Origin: Marixanthomonas ophiurae
GTDB lineage: Bacteria > Bacteroidota > Bacteroidia > Flavobacteriales > Flavobacteriaceae
Assembly: GCF_003413745.1 (NCBI RefSeq)
Contig: NZ_QVID01000002.1
Location: 62,001-126,000, forward strand
Length of the DNA stretch: 64,000 bases
Direction of reading: 5' to 3'
The position numbers and the translations under genes are program-made. Positions 46,417-56,480 of the stretch are shown one piece after another. Numbering within the stretch: the stretch's first letter is position 1; each line of letters starts with the position of its first letter. The notes beneath the pieces were generated by a model. That model had not been told where the DNA came from, made no database searches, and saw only the letters and a program-made list of their open reading frames with translations.

Positions 46417-48300
46417 ATGGAAAAAAAGAATTTTGACGTTAATTCCCTCATAGGGTTTGTATTAATTGGAGGTATATTAGTATGGATGCTTTATATGCAG
46501 GAACCTTCTGAAGATGCTGTTCAGGCCGATAAAGCCAGAACTGAAACTGCTGCTAAAGAAGAATCTGAAACCCAAAAAGATAAAGACACTACCCTTCAAG
46601 AAGCTACTCAGGAAATGGCCGTTGCGAATGCACAAGACTCAATAGCTGTTGAAAAGCTTAAAAACAAATTGGGTTCTTTTGCTTATTCGGGGACACTTCC
46701 TTCAGCAAAAGAGAATAGCACAGTAATTGAAAACGAAGTGCTTTACTTAGAAGTGAGTAACCAAGGGGGTTATATTACTGAAGCTCGTCTAAAAAATCAT
46801 ACTACCAACGATTCAGTCCCGGTGAGTATTATAAAAGATGGAAATAGCAGCCTGAACTTGCAATTTTCTTCAGAAAACAGGTTGTTGAATACTAAAGACT
46901 TGTTTTTTGAGCCTTCTGTGAGCACCAACGGTGACAACAAAGTATTGTCAATGAAGCTAAAAACTTCAGAAAGTGCTTATATAGAATATCGCTACGAGTT
47001 ATTGCCAGACGAGTACATGATCAACTTCAGCATTAAATCGCAAGGGTTGGATGGCGTTATGAACACATCACAACCAATGTATCTAGATTGGCAATTAAAA
47101 GGGTATAGCCACGCTAAGAGTATTACTTACGAAAATAGGTATAGTCGTTTAGTGTATGAATATGAAGACGGCGATCATAATAAACTTTCCCAAACTGGAG
47201 AAGATGAGGAAACGGAGAAAGATGTGACGTGGATGAACTTCCGTCAGCACTTTTTTAGTTCGTTACTGTTAACCGATACGCCTTTTAAAGAAGTATCATT
47301 CAGTTCGGTAGATTTAGTAGAAGATGAGAAAATAGATACTGTTTATACCAAGAAGTATGCGGCGAAAATGCTATTAGAACCTAAAGCCGGTGGACTTTCC
47401 TATAATATGAATATGTACCTTGGTCCAACAGATTATCAAATATTGAATGATTACGGCCGTAACCTTGATGAAGCTATGCCATTAGGTTGGGGTATTTTTG
47501 GGGTGATAAACAAATATATTATTATTCCGCTTTTCGGTTTCTTAAGTGGCTTTTTACCAGCAGGGATTGCGATTATCTGTTTAACAATATTAATTAAATT
47601 ATTGCTGTCACCAGTACAATACAAACAGTATTTGTCGCAGGCAAAAATGAAAATATTGCGACCGGAGATTGAAGAGATTCGTGAAAAGTACGGAGATAAC
47701 AAAATGAAGATTCAGCAGGAAACGATGAAACTTCAAAATGCAGCAGGTGCAAGCCCGTTAAAAGGGTGTTTGCCGGCATTATTACAATTACCTGTATTTT
47801 ATGCCTTGTTTACGTTTTTCCCTACGGCTTTCGATTTGCGTCAAAAAAGTTTTTTATGGGCAGACGATCTTTCCAGTTATGATGTTATTGCTGAATTACC
47901 ATTCCATATTCCTTTTTATGGTGATCACGTAAGTCTGTTCCCTATCTTGGCATCTATCGCTATCTTTATTTATATGATGATGACTACAGGGCAGACCATG
48001 CAAGCGCAACAACAACCAGGGATGCCTAATATGAAGTTTATTATGTATTTGTCTCCACTGTTTATGTTGGTGTTCTTTAACAACTACGCCAGTGGATTGT
48101 CACTGTATTACTTCACGTCAAATATGATTACTATTGGTATTATGTTGGTGATTAAGAATTTTATTATTGATGACGATAAGGTTCATGCTAAAATTCAGAA
48201 AAAGAAAAAGCAGCCTAAAAAGCAAAATCGTTTTCAGCGTAAAATGTCCGAAATGATGGAGCAGGCTGAGGAGCAAAAGAAAGCTCAGAAGAAAAAGTAA
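46417..48300 (+). CDS. yidC: Membrane protein insertase YidC
   Basis: 627 residues. N-terminal helix (about 11-25), large periplasmic beta domain (about 90-350), then the Oxa1-type five-helix core with the hydrophilic groove ('GILKLLLSPVQYKQYLSQAKM'-type loop in pieces: 'YKQYLSQAKMKILRPEIEEI'). The tail is very Lys/Gln-rich ('KKKKQPKKQNRFQRK'), as in other Bacteroidota, which helps dock the ribosome. It inserts inner-membrane proteins alone or with SecYEG. Followed by a strong terminator. Confidence 0.97.
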   Translation: MEKKNFDVNSLIGFVLIGGILVWMLYMQEPSEDAVQADKARTETAAKEESETQKDKDTTLQEATQEMAVANAQDSIAVEKLKNKLGSFAYSGTLPSAKENSTVIENEVLYLEVSNQGGYITEARLKNHTTNDSVPVSIIKDGNSSLNLQFSSENRLLNTKDLFFEPSVSTNGDNKVLSMKLKTSESAYIEYRYELLPDEYMINFSIKSQGLDGVMNTSQPMYLDWQLKGYSHAKSITYENRYSRLVYEYEDGDHNKLSQTGEDEETEKDVTWMNFRQHFFSSLLLTDTPFKEVSFSSVDLVEDEKIDTVYTKKYAAKMLLEPKAGGLSYNMNMYLGPTDYQILNDYGRNLDEAMPLGWGIFGVINKYIIIPLFGFLSGFLPAGIAIICLTILIKLLLSPVQYKQYLSQAKMKILRPEIEEIREKYGDNKMKIQQETMKLQNAAGASPLKGCLPALLQLPVFYALFTFFPTAFDLRQKSFLWADDLSSYDVIAELPFHIPFYGDHVSLFPILASIAIFIYMMMTTGQTMQAQQQPGMPNMKFIMYLSPLFMLVFFNNYASGLSLYYFTSNMITIGIMLVIKNFIIDDDKVHAKIQKKKKQPKKQNRFQRKMSEMMEQAEEQKKAQKKK

Positions 48301-48305
48301 TTTTT

Positions 48306-48336
48306 AAAAACCTCCTCTAATCGGGAGGTTTTTTTA
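48306..48336 (+). terminator. Intrinsic terminator of yidC
   Basis: AAAAACCTCC (48306-48315) pairs with GGAGGTTTTT (48324-48333) around TCTAATCG, with continuing Ts. Confidence 0.9.
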
Positions 48337-48404
48337 TAATAGCAAGATTTATACTTTACATTTTATTTCAACGTTTTAGTTTGAAATCAAGATTACACCT
48401 TACC

Positions 48405-49097
48405 ATGAAACACTCGTTATTACTTTTTTTGGGAATCCTATTCAGTCTACAACCTTCAATTGCACAGGATAAAGTAAATCAGTTTGACGAAAACGGCAAG
48501 CGTGACGGGGTTTGGAAAAAATACTATCCAGGCATCAAGCAGCTCCGGTATGAAGGACAGTTTGATCATGGACATGAAACAGGAGTTTTTAAATTTTACT
48601 GTGAAGAATGTAAAGATCAACCGATGGCCACCAAGGACTTCTCCTCTAACGGAACTAAAGCTTCTGTACGCTATTTTACTATAAAAGGGAAGCTGGTAAG
48701 CGAAGGCGAAATGGAAGGTAAAAATAGAGTAGGGGAATGGGTCTATTACCATGAAAAATCCAACGCTGTCATGACTCGGGAACAATATAAAAACGGTAAA
48801 TTAGAAGGGGTGAAGACGACGTATTACCCTAATGGAGTCAAAACCGAAGAAACTCACTATCAAAACGGTTTAAAACAAGGCGAAAACAACTACTACTCGC
48901 CTGAAGGTGTTCTCTTAAAGAAATTGAACTACTTAGATGATAAACTCAGTGGAGAAGCTATGTACTATGATGCCAATGGTACAGTAACGATTAAAGGTTA
49001 TTATAAAAAAGGTAAAAAGAACGGTCTTTGGCAATACTTTAAAAACGGAGAAGTGGAAATGGAAGAAACCTACCCTAAACCAGAAAAGCCTGAATAA
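48405..49097 (+). CDS. Secreted MORN-repeat (YwqK-like) protein
   Basis: 230 residues from ATG 48405 ('MKHSLLLFLGILFSLQPSIA' signal peptide); the TTG at 48381 would put eight residues before the signal. About seven MORN-type repeats of the form 'G.K.G.W..Y....G' and 'Y.NG....E..Y.NG' fill the mature protein. Such proteins are often named YwqK antitoxins in databases, but no toxin gene is adjacent and a signal peptide argues against that. Probably a periplasmic or surface beta-sheet protein binding ligand or protein. Confidence 0.85.
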   Translation: MKHSLLLFLGILFSLQPSIAQDKVNQFDENGKRDGVWKKYYPGIKQLRYEGQFDHGHETGVFKFYCEECKDQPMATKDFSSNGTKASVRYFTIKGKLVSEGEMEGKNRVGEWVYYHEKSNAVMTREQYKNGKLEGVKTTYYPNGVKTEETHYQNGLKQGENNYYSPEGVLLKKLNYLDDKLSGEAMYYDANGTVTIKGYYKKGKKNGLWQYFKNGEVEMEETYPKPEKPE

Positions 49098-49199
49098 AAG
49101 TAAATCATTTCTCCTATTACTTCAGCACGGTATAAATTTTGCATTGGTACCTATAAAATCAATAGATACACCATAGTATAAAACCACTTTTGAAAAATG

Positions 49200-49207
49200 T
49201 ATCTTTG
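49200..49207 (+). promoter_or_regulatory. mnmA promoter -7 element
   Basis: TATCTTTG (TAnnTTTG), 32 bases before ATG 49240. A clear -33 TTG at the usual spacing is absent. Confidence 0.55.
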
Positions 49208-49239
49208 CAGGAAATTAGAATATTCAGAGTATTTAAGTA

Positions 49240-50436
49240 ATGAACAAACAAAAAAGAGTTGTTGTTGGTCTAAGCGGCGGAGTAGATTCAAGTGTTGCTG
49301 CATACCTATTGAAAGAACAGGGTTATGAGGTTATTGGACTGTTTATGAAAAATTGGCATGATGATACTGTAACTATATCCAACGAATGTCCGTGGCTAGA
49401 AGATAGCAATGACGCCATGTTGGTCGCTGAAAAGTTAGATATACCATTTCAAACTGTAGACCTGAGTGAGCAATATAAAGAACGCATTGTAGATTATATG
49501 TTCAAGGAATACAAAATGGGAAGAACCCCAAATCCAGATGTACTTTGTAACCGAGAGATTAAGTTCGATGTATTTTTAAAAATAGCATTAGAGCTCGGTG
49601 CAGACTATGTAGCTACCGGTCATTATTGCAGAAAAGGTGAGATTGAAAATGATGGTAAAACTACCTATCAATTACTATCGGGAAAAGACCCTAACAAAGA
49701 TCAGTCGTATTTTCTTTGTCAATTATCTCAAGAGCAGCTTTCCAAAACACTATTTCCTATAGGTGAAATTTTAAAGCCAGATGTGCGTAAAATAGCTTCG
49801 GAACAAGGTTTAATTACTGCTGAAAAGAGAGATTCGCAAGGATTATGCTTTATTGGTAAAGTAAGACTTCCTGAGTTTTTACAGCAACAATTAGCGCCTA
49901 AGGAAGGGGTCATTATTGAAGTGCCTTCAGAATACTCCAATTATACTAAAGTTAAACCTGAGTTTACTTCCGAAGAAGAAAAATTACAATTTCTCTCTGA
50001 AAAAAATAAATATGTCATTACAGATGGTACAGAAGTAGGAAAACACCAAGGTGCCCACTTTTTCACCAAAGGACAGCGTAAGGGCTTGGCTGTGGGCGGG
50101 ACTAAAGAACCACTCTTTGTGATTGATACAGATGTAAAGGAAAATGTAATATATGCAGGACAAGGAAAAGACCATCCAGGTTTATACCGTCGCGGGCTTT
50201 TTGTTAAAAATGAAGAAATTCATTGGGTTCGAGAAGATTTACGCTTACAAGAGGACGAATCTAAAGAAGTTACAGCTCGCATACGATACAGACAATCTTT
50301 GGAAAAAGCTACTTTACATCAAACAGTCTCCGGACTTTATGTTATATTTGACAAACCACAATCTGCCATTACTGAAGGACAATTTGTTGCTTGGTATCAA
50401 GGAGAAGAATTGCTCGGCAGTGGTGTTATTTCTTAA
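49240..50436 (+). CDS. mnmA: tRNA-specific 2-thiouridylase MnmA
   Basis: 398 residues. Thiolates U34 of tRNA-Lys, -Glu and -Gln using sulfur relayed through two Cys and ATP. PP-loop [15 protein letters not shown] near 9-23, nucleophile Cys103 in 'VLCNREIKF', and Cys203 in 'GLCFIGK'. The central and C-terminal beta domains follow ('[10 protein letters not shown]', '[11 protein letters not shown]'). Slightly longer than E. coli MnmA. The protease gene follows by 11 bases. Confidence 0.96.
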   Translation: MNKQKRVVVGLSGGVDSSVAAYLLKEQGYEVIGLFMKNWHDDTVTISNECPWLEDSNDAMLVAEKLDIPFQTVDLSEQYKERIVDYMFKEYKMGRTPNPDVLCNREIKFDVFLKIALELGADYVATGHYCRKGEIENDGKTTYQLLSGKDPNKDQSYFLCQLSQEQLSKTLFPIGEILKPDVRKIASEQGLITAEKRDSQGLCFIGKVRLPEFLQQQLAPKEGVIIEVPSEYSNYTKVKPEFTSEEEKLQFLSEKNKYVITDGTEVGKHQGAHFFTKGQRKGLAVGGTKEPLFVIDTDVKENVIYAGQGKDHPGLYRRGLFVKNEEIHWVREDLRLQEDESKEVTARIRYRQSLEKATLHQTVSGLYVIFDKPQSAITEGQFVAWYQGEELLGSGVIS

Positions 50437-50447
50437 AAAAAAATATT

Positions 50448-52067
50448 ATGAAAAAAATACTATTACTACTACTTACAGCATTTGTAACTCAATTTAATTA
50501 TGCACAAGAAGATGCGCTTGTTTTCTTTGCTGATAAAGAAGGAGTTGCAGACGCTCTTGCTAATCCACTTACCATTTTAACACAGGAAGCAATTGACCGA
50601 AAGCAAATGCATGGAACGCCAATTGATGAACGTGATGTACCTCTTAATGAAAACTATAAAACAGAAATAAATAATACTGCAGGCATAACCGTTTTAGCAA
50701 AGTCTAAATGGATGAATGCAGTTTATGTTCGTGGTTCGGTTTCGAGTATCAATGATTTATTGAACTTAGAATTTGTAACTGAGGTAGAGTTTGCCGATAA
50801 GGACATGAATTTTAAAAAGCCATCTGGGCAAACTCCAGATAAATTTATTGTTGAAAATCAACAATCTAGAGTAGAATATAATTATGGAAATGCTGCTAAC
50901 CAGACAGAAATGCTTTCAGTAGATTTTCTTCATGAAAATGATTTTACAGGAGAAGGAATGGTTGTAGCATTTATGGATGGTGGTTTTCCTAATGTAATGA
51001 GCAACCCAGCATTTGCAACTCTTAGAAATGAAGGAAGGTTATTGGGAACATACGATTTTGTAGAACGTCAAGAGAATGCAGATGGGACTAGTAGTCATGG
51101 GTCTAATACATTTAGTGATGCTGCCGCATTTTTAGATGGTGAATTCGTAGGTACAGCCCCTGAGGCATCATATTATTTATACGTAACGGAAGATGGTGAT
51201 AATGAGAGTCCTGCAGAAGAAGCCCTTTGGGTGGAAGCTTTGGAACGAGCTGATAGTCTTGGAGTTGATGTAATAAATACTTCCTTGGGGTATCAGGATT
51301 TTGACGATTCAGATTATGACCATAGATATGAAGATTTAGACGGGCAAACCACTATAGGAGCTCGTGGAGCTAATCACGCATTTGATAAAGGAATGATATT
51401 AGTTACTTCTGCAGGTAATGATGGAGGTGGGTTTACATATGTAGGCACCCCCGGAGATTCCCCAGGAATGTTGACAATTGGTGCGGTAGACTCTAACGGT
51501 AATTTAGCAGGATTTAGTTCTATTGGGCCAACAGTAGATGGTCGCGTTAAACCAGATGTTATGGCACAAGGAGAGTTTGCTGCGATAGTAGACCGTTTTG
51601 GTAATGTTACTTTTAGTAATGGAACTTCTTTTAGTTCTCCAATTATGGCAGGATCTGTTGCTTCATTTTGGCAAGCAAGACCACAAACACCTAACAATGA
51701 GATTATGCAAATTATACGGGAATCTGCTTCAATGTTTGATAATCCTTCAGATGAAATGGGATACGGAATCCCTAATTTTGAAGATGCGTACAATGCTTTA
51801 ATCGAGTTGAGTATTGAAGATGAAATGCTAGAAAATAATTTTGCATTATATCCTAACCCGGTAACTACTGAAGTGAATATTTCGTTTCCTAAAAGATATA
51901 CTGAAGCAACTTTTTCTCTATATAACGTGTTAGGAGAACAAGTGAAAAAGGCTCGTATTTCAAGTCAAAATAATCAAGTAGATGTAAGTTATCTATCTGC
52001 TGGTGTTTATATTGCGACTATTCAAACTGGAACAGAGAAAACTTCTTTCAAATTAATTAAAAAGTAA
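50448..52067 (+). CDS. T9SS-exported subtilisin-like serine protease (S8)
   Basis: 539 residues from ATG 50448; a longer frame from 50391 lies inside mnmA and puts 19 odd residues before the signal peptide 'LLLLLTAFVTQFNYAQ'. A pro-domain (about 25-150) is followed by the catalytic triad Asp177 ('VVAFMDGGFPN'), His217 ('SSHGSNTF') and Ser394 ('GTSFSSPIMAG'). The end (about 465-539) is a type A T9SS sorting domain with 'NFALYPNPVTTEVNI' and 'LSAGVYIATIQTG', so the protease is secreted across the outer membrane and likely anchored there. Typical of gliding flavobacteria. Confidence 0.95.
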   Translation: MKKILLLLLTAFVTQFNYAQEDALVFFADKEGVADALANPLTILTQEAIDRKQMHGTPIDERDVPLNENYKTEINNTAGITVLAKSKWMNAVYVRGSVSSINDLLNLEFVTEVEFADKDMNFKKPSGQTPDKFIVENQQSRVEYNYGNAANQTEMLSVDFLHENDFTGEGMVVAFMDGGFPNVMSNPAFATLRNEGRLLGTYDFVERQENADGTSSHGSNTFSDAAAFLDGEFVGTAPEASYYLYVTEDGDNESPAEEALWVEALERADSLGVDVINTSLGYQDFDDSDYDHRYEDLDGQTTIGARGANHAFDKGMILVTSAGNDGGGFTYVGTPGDSPGMLTIGAVDSNGNLAGFSSIGPTVDGRVKPDVMAQGEFAAIVDRFGNVTFSNGTSFSSPIMAGSVASFWQARPQTPNNEIMQIIRESASMFDNPSDEMGYGIPNFEDAYNALIELSIEDEMLENNFALYPNPVTTEVNISFPKRYTEATFSLYNVLGEQVKKARISSQNNQVDVSYLSAGVYIATIQTGTEKTSFKLIKK

Positions 52068-52073
52068 TAGTAC

Positions 52074-53015
52074 GTGCAAAATAGGATTACTGATCTTTTC
52101 AAGATACAATACCCATTAATACAAGCTGGTATGATCTGGAACAGTGGCTGGCGCTTGGCTAGTGCTGTGAGTAATGCTGGTGGATTAGGCATCATAGGTG
52201 CTGGTTCTATGTATCCAGAAATACTTTTGGAGCATATTCAAAAATGTAAAAAAGCAACTAATAAACCTTTTGGCGTCAACGTACCGATGTTGTATCCCGA
52301 TATTGATAAAATAATTGATATTATCATAGATGAAGGAGTGAAAATTGTATTCACTTCTGCAGGAAACCCTAAAACTTATACACCTAAGTTAAAAGAGCAT
52401 GGTATTACCGTTGTTCATGTGGTAAGCAGCTTAAAATTTGCTTTAAAATCACAAGAGGCGGGAGTGGATGCAATTGTAGCCGAAGGTTTTGAAGCAGGTG
52501 GTCATAACGGGCGAGATGAAACGACTACGTTTACATTAATCCCAATGGTAAAGGAAAAAATAGGCATTCCATTGATTGCGGCTGGAGGCATAGCCACTGG
52601 CCGAGGTATGTTAGCAGCTATGGTTTTAGGAGCTGATGCCGTACAAGTAGGTAGTCGGTTTGTCGCCAGTGAAGAGTCTAGTTCTCACCGAGCATTTAAA
52701 AAAATGGTGGTCGATGCCAAAGAAGGGGACACCATGCTTACGTTAAAAGAATTGGCGCCAGTACGCATGTTGAAAAACAAATTCTTCGAAGATGTAATGC
52801 AGCTTTACACTCAAAACCCCAAAAAAGAACAATTAATTGAACTTTTAGGTAGGGCACGTGCTAAAAAAGGCATGTTTGAAGGCGATTTAGAAGAAGGAGA
52901 GTTAGAAATAGGACAAATAGCTGGCTTGATACACGATATAAAACCAGCAGCACAAATTGTTGAAGAAATGATAACGGAATTTGAAATGGCCAAAAAAGAA
53001 GTTTCTAGTCTTTAG
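52074..53015 (+). CDS. Nitronate monooxygenase (NPD family)
   Basis: 313 residues with a GTG start at 52074, six bases after the protease stop. The TIM-barrel FMN pattern is clear: 'YPLIQAGMIWNSGWRLASAV', 'FGVNVPMLYPD', 'EGFEAGGHNGRDE', 'AAGGIATGRGMLAAMVLGAD' and 'AVQVGSRFVASEES'. Such enzymes oxidise nitronates or act as FabK-like enoyl-ACP reductases; a FabK-like variant cannot be excluded. The stop overlaps the convergent DUF421 gene by four bases. Confidence 0.88.
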   Translation: MQNRITDLFKIQYPLIQAGMIWNSGWRLASAVSNAGGLGIIGAGSMYPEILLEHIQKCKKATNKPFGVNVPMLYPDIDKIIDIIIDEGVKIVFTSAGNPKTYTPKLKEHGITVVHVVSSLKFALKSQEAGVDAIVAEGFEAGGHNGRDETTTFTLIPMVKEKIGIPLIAAGGIATGRGMLAAMVLGADAVQVGSRFVASEESSSHRAFKKMVVDAKEGDTMLTLKELAPVRMLKNKFFEDVMQLYTQNPKKEQLIELLGRARAKKGMFEGDLEEGELEIGQIAGLIHDIKPAAQIVEEMITEFEMAKKEVSSL

Positions 53016-53539
53016 ACGTCTATTCCTTCCAACAAGTAATCAGCCACTTCAATATTTTCTTTATCGCTATGTAGAACCGATACATCACCTGTCGTTTCAA
53101 GAATGACGGCTTTTACTTGGTCAAGCGTAATCACGTTAGCTTCTCGTAATTTTGATTGTAGTTCAGATTCTGTTACTTTCGATTTTTTAAGGTTCTTCTT
53201 TAAAACAACACCATTCCGCATAATCATAATGGGTTTGTTTTCAATCAAATTTTCAACAGTTTTACTTTTGTATCTTATATATGTGATTAAATAATTAAGA
53301 ACATAGAGAATAAGAAGTAAGATGGCTCCCACTAATACAGAAGGATTACCTGTATTTACAGTCATAGCGATAATATTACCTATGGCAACTGTTATCACAA
53401 AATCGAATCCTGTCATTTTACTAAAACTTTTTAAACCAAAAATTCTTGTGTATAGGATTATAAGTAAAAAGATACAAGTGGTACCAATAAATACCTCGGG
53501 AATTTCTGTGAGGTTTTTAAAAAAATGATCGAGAGACAT
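53012..53539 (-). CDS. DUF421 (YetF-like) membrane protein
   Basis: 175 residues. Two or three helices near 20-38, 46-60 and 66-90, then the cytoplasmic DUF421 domain with 'FSKMTGFDFVITVAIGNI', 'IMIMRNGVVLKKNLKKSKVT' and 'LREANVITLDQVKAVILETT'. The family is widespread, linked to spore or envelope functions in Firmicutes, with no defined activity. Convergent overlap of four bases with the nitronate monooxygenase. Confidence 0.9.
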   Translation of the reverse strand: MSLDHFFKNLTEIPEVFIGTTCIFLLIILYTRIFGLKSFSKMTGFDFVITVAIGNIIAMTVNTGNPSVLVGAILLLILYVLNYLITYIRYKSKTVENLIENKPIMIMRNGVVLKKNLKKSKVTESELQSKLREANVITLDQVKAVILETTGDVSVLHSDKENIEVADYLLEGIDV

Positions 53540-53691
53540 AGTAGTGATTTTTTGTTTTTAAAAGATACATTAATAAAAAATAGTAGAAGTTTAAACTTTA
53601 TCAAAAAAAAATAAACTCCTTCAAAGCCTAAAGTTTTTGTAATTATAGCAGGACTAGTTAAAAAATAATAGTAAAATCCTATTACATTTAT

Positions 53692-53699
53692 TACTTTTG
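53692..53699 (+). promoter_or_regulatory. sucC promoter -7 element
   Basis: TACTTTTG (TAnnTTTG), 32 bases upstream of ATG 53732. Confidence 0.55.
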
Positions 53700-53731
53700 T
53701 GCATCTGAAAATTAAGCCATAAAACGCTATT

Positions 53732-54922
53732 ATGAATTTACACGAATATCAAGGAAAAGAAATATTAAACAGTTTTGGAGTTGAAATACAACGAGGAATC
53801 GTTGCGCAAACCCCAGCGGAAGCTGTAGAAGCTGCAAAAAAATTAACTGAAGAAACCGGAACCGGTTGGCACGTTATCAAAGCACAAGTACATGCTGGTG
53901 GCCGAGGTAAAGGTGGCGGTGTAAAGTTGGCCAAGAACCTTAAAGAGGTTGAAGAAATTGCAGGCGACATCATCGGGATGAACCTAGTAACTCCTCAAAC
54001 TAGTGCAGAGGGAAAAAAAGTGAACCAAGTTTTAATCACTGAAGATGTTTATTATCCAGGTGATAGTGAGCCGGAAGAATATTATATGAGCGTATTGCTT
54101 AACCGTGCAACTGGTAAAAACATGATTATGTATTCTACTGAAGGTGGAATGGATATTGAAACTGTAGCTGAAGAAACTCCTCATTTAATTTTTAATGAAG
54201 AAGTAGATCCTGCTTTGGGTTTAATGCCATTTCAAGCACGTAGAATCGCTTTCAACTTAGGGTTAAGTGGAAAAGCATTTAAGCAAATGACAAAGTTTGT
54301 TACGGCACTTTACAAAGCTTATACAGAATCAGATTCTTCTTTATTTGAAATCAACCCAGTTTTAAAGACAAGTGACGATAAAATCATTGCAGTAGATGCA
54401 AAAGTAAGTCTGGATGACAACGCTTTGTTCCGTCATAAAGATTATGCTGCTATGCGTGATGTACGTGAGGAAAACCCAGTTGAGGTGGAAGCACGTGAAG
54501 CTGGATTAAGTTATGTTGACCTAGACGGGAATGTTGGTTGTATGGTGAATGGTGCAGGTTTGGCAATGGCTACAATGGATCTTATTAAGCAAGCTGGTGG
54601 AGAACCCGCTAACTTTTTGGATGTTGGTGGTACGGCAGATGCCGAACGTGTGGAAACAGCCTTTAATTTAATACTTAAAGATCCATCAGTAAAAGCTATT
54701 TTAGTAAATATCTTTGGAGGTATTGTTCGTTGTGACCGTGTAGCACAAGGTATTGTAGATGCTTATAAAAACATGGGAAATATAGACGTTCCTATTATTG
54801 TACGTTTACAAGGTACCAACGCTGATGAAGCTAAAGAATTGATAGACAATAGTGGCTTAGCTGTAGAAAGTGCAGTAGAATTTCAAGAAGCTGCAGATAA
54901 AGTACACGCAGTATTGTCATAA
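53732..54922 (+). CDS. sucC: Succinate-CoA ligase (ADP-forming) beta subunit
   Basis: 396 residues. ATP-grasp domain with 'MNLHEYQGKEIL', 'KAQVHAGGRGKGGGVKLAK' and 'INPVLKTSDDKIIAVDAK'; C-terminal CoA-ligase domain with 'LDGNVGCMVNGAGLAMATMD' and 'NIFGGIVRCDRVAQGI'. The TCA-cycle enzyme making succinate and ATP from succinyl-CoA. sucD is not next to it; a strong terminator follows, so the two subunit genes are separate here, as in many flavobacteria. Confidence 0.98.
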   Translation: MNLHEYQGKEILNSFGVEIQRGIVAQTPAEAVEAAKKLTEETGTGWHVIKAQVHAGGRGKGGGVKLAKNLKEVEEIAGDIIGMNLVTPQTSAEGKKVNQVLITEDVYYPGDSEPEEYYMSVLLNRATGKNMIMYSTEGGMDIETVAEETPHLIFNEEVDPALGLMPFQARRIAFNLGLSGKAFKQMTKFVTALYKAYTESDSSLFEINPVLKTSDDKIIAVDAKVSLDDNALFRHKDYAAMRDVREENPVEVEAREAGLSYVDLDGNVGCMVNGAGLAMATMDLIKQAGGEPANFLDVGGTADAERVETAFNLILKDPSVKAILVNIFGGIVRCDRVAQGIVDAYKNMGNIDVPIIVRLQGTNADEAKELIDNSGLAVESAVEFQEAADKVHAVLS

Positions 54923-54940
54923 TCACACAAAAAAAAATTA

Positions 54941-54974
54941 AAAAACCTGAAGCGTTTCGCTTCAGGTTTTTTTT
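54941..54974. terminator. Bidirectional terminator between sucC and DUF2254
   Basis: A perfect 14-bp stem, 54941-54954 with 54958-54971, around TTT, with A-run on the left and T-run on the right, serving both convergent genes. Confidence 0.94.
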
Positions 54975-54985
54975 ATGCCTTATTG

Positions 54986-56278
54986 CTAAGTTTCTAAGAT
55001 ATTATCTGCTAGCTTTTGTATGGTTTTCATGTCTTTTTCAGAATCAAATGAAACAACTTTTAATAATACTTTTAACTCCTCGTCAATAGCTTCCATATAT
55101 GCTTTTTCTATAGAAGGTTGTTGTTTTAAGTATGCGAGCATCCAAATTAGTTTTTGAGCAACAGTGGGGTCTTGAGAACAATAGGTGCGCAACGATGCCA
55201 TTACTTGATACAAGAGTTCGTCAAAATGTACGACAGCCATTTTAATATAAGCGGTGCCTTTTTCTGAAAAAACTCCCAAGTCGTTTTTCTGCATTCGAAG
55301 TGCAAACAACTCGGTGAGGTAATCAATACTATTTATAGCTGTTCCTGGGTCGTTAATTCCAGGTGACATTGCCCTTACAGCAATTTCAGTAATTTGTTTA
55401 AAAGCAAGTACATAATTATCTTGAATATATTCACCTCTTGCAAAATTCAAATTAGAAAATATAGCATTAACTGTTTCGTTATCCAGTTTTTTATCGGATT
55501 TTAAAACACGTATATTCTTTAGTACAAATAACCCTTTTGGAACCGTAATATAGATCTTTATATCTTTTTCTTTACAAATGTTGATGATGTTTTGAGTTGC
55601 TATATTTTGAAAATACCCACTTTTCGGAGAGGTATGGCTGTGCCAATTTCCAGTATCAGGAAATGTCTCTATTGTTTTAGTTTCAGTTTTGTTTTCACGA
55701 TTTATAGTACTGTTCAATTTTTTGGTCGCCTGATCGTAAATACCATCCATGATATTATTAATCTGGATACTTTGCGAGATATTGTGAATAAAAAAGATAA
55801 ACGCACCTAAGCAGATAATGCTAAAAATAACGCCCAATAATATGGAAAATCCGGGGAGTGTAAACTTCTCTTCGCTGGTTTCAATACTAAAGAGTGTAAA
55901 AATATTGTAGATAATAGTGCCCAAATAAACCCCTAAAATTATTTGGTGTCTTTTGTTTGAAATCAAACCTGGAAGCAATCGGGGTGAAAAATTACTGGAA
56001 GCCTGACTTAACAATAGCATCACCATTGAAAAGCTAAACACCATTAACGATATAAGCCCTCCAATACATGTGCTCAAAACACTTAAAGCCGTATCACCGT
56101 CTTCAACTACTAAAAGAGGAAATACTTCTATAAGATTTCTTGAAATACCTTCCTTTTCAGCAATAATCATTGCTAAAGCGAACATGAAGCCTGCAAGAGA
56201 AATTAGAGAGGGGTAAAAGGCTATTTTACTTTGTAACGTACTGTAAAAAGTACGGATTCGTATAAAAAATTGTTTCAT
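54986..56278 (-). CDS. DUF2254 membrane protein
   Basis: 430 residues. Four helices in the first 175 residues ('LISLAGFMFALAMII', 'LSTCIGGLISLMVFSFSMVM', then two more), with a soluble C-terminal part holding 'MSPGINDPGTAINSIDYLTE', a strongly conserved DUF2254 motif with Asp residues. The family has no settled function; some members have been suggested as ion or small-solute channels, which is unproven. Single gene, convergent with sucC. Confidence 0.9.
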   Translation of the reverse strand: MKQFFIRIRTFYSTLQSKIAFYPSLISLAGFMFALAMIIAEKEGISRNLIEVFPLLVVEDGDTALSVLSTCIGGLISLMVFSFSMVMLLLSQASSNFSPRLLPGLISNKRHQIILGVYLGTIIYNIFTLFSIETSEEKFTLPGFSILLGVIFSIICLGAFIFFIHNISQSIQINNIMDGIYDQATKKLNSTINRENKTETKTIETFPDTGNWHSHTSPKSGYFQNIATQNIINICKEKDIKIYITVPKGLFVLKNIRVLKSDKKLDNETVNAIFSNLNFARGEYIQDNYVLAFKQITEIAVRAMSPGINDPGTAINSIDYLTELFALRMQKNDLGVFSEKGTAYIKMAVVHFDELLYQVMASLRTYCSQDPTVAQKLIWMLAYLKQQPSIEKAYMEAIDEELKVLLKVVSFDSEKDMKTIQKLADNILET

Positions 56279-56480
56279 AAACTTATCAATTAGTTTAAAG
56301 ATAAACAGAAAAGTTTAGTATTTCAGTCAAATCCTATTTATGTGCTTGTCAAAAAAACTGTCAATAAGTCGTAAAAATGTGCAGCTATGGTGTCAAAATG
56401 TCTTGAAATTGTAATTGGAATTGGTTTTGCTATAACCATAGTACAAAAAGTAAAATAAAATAATAATAAAATAAAACGTT

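Noticed and set aside
48405-49097. YwqK antitoxin of a toxin-antitoxin pair
   Set aside because: Signal peptide and MORN repeats only; no toxin gene beside it.
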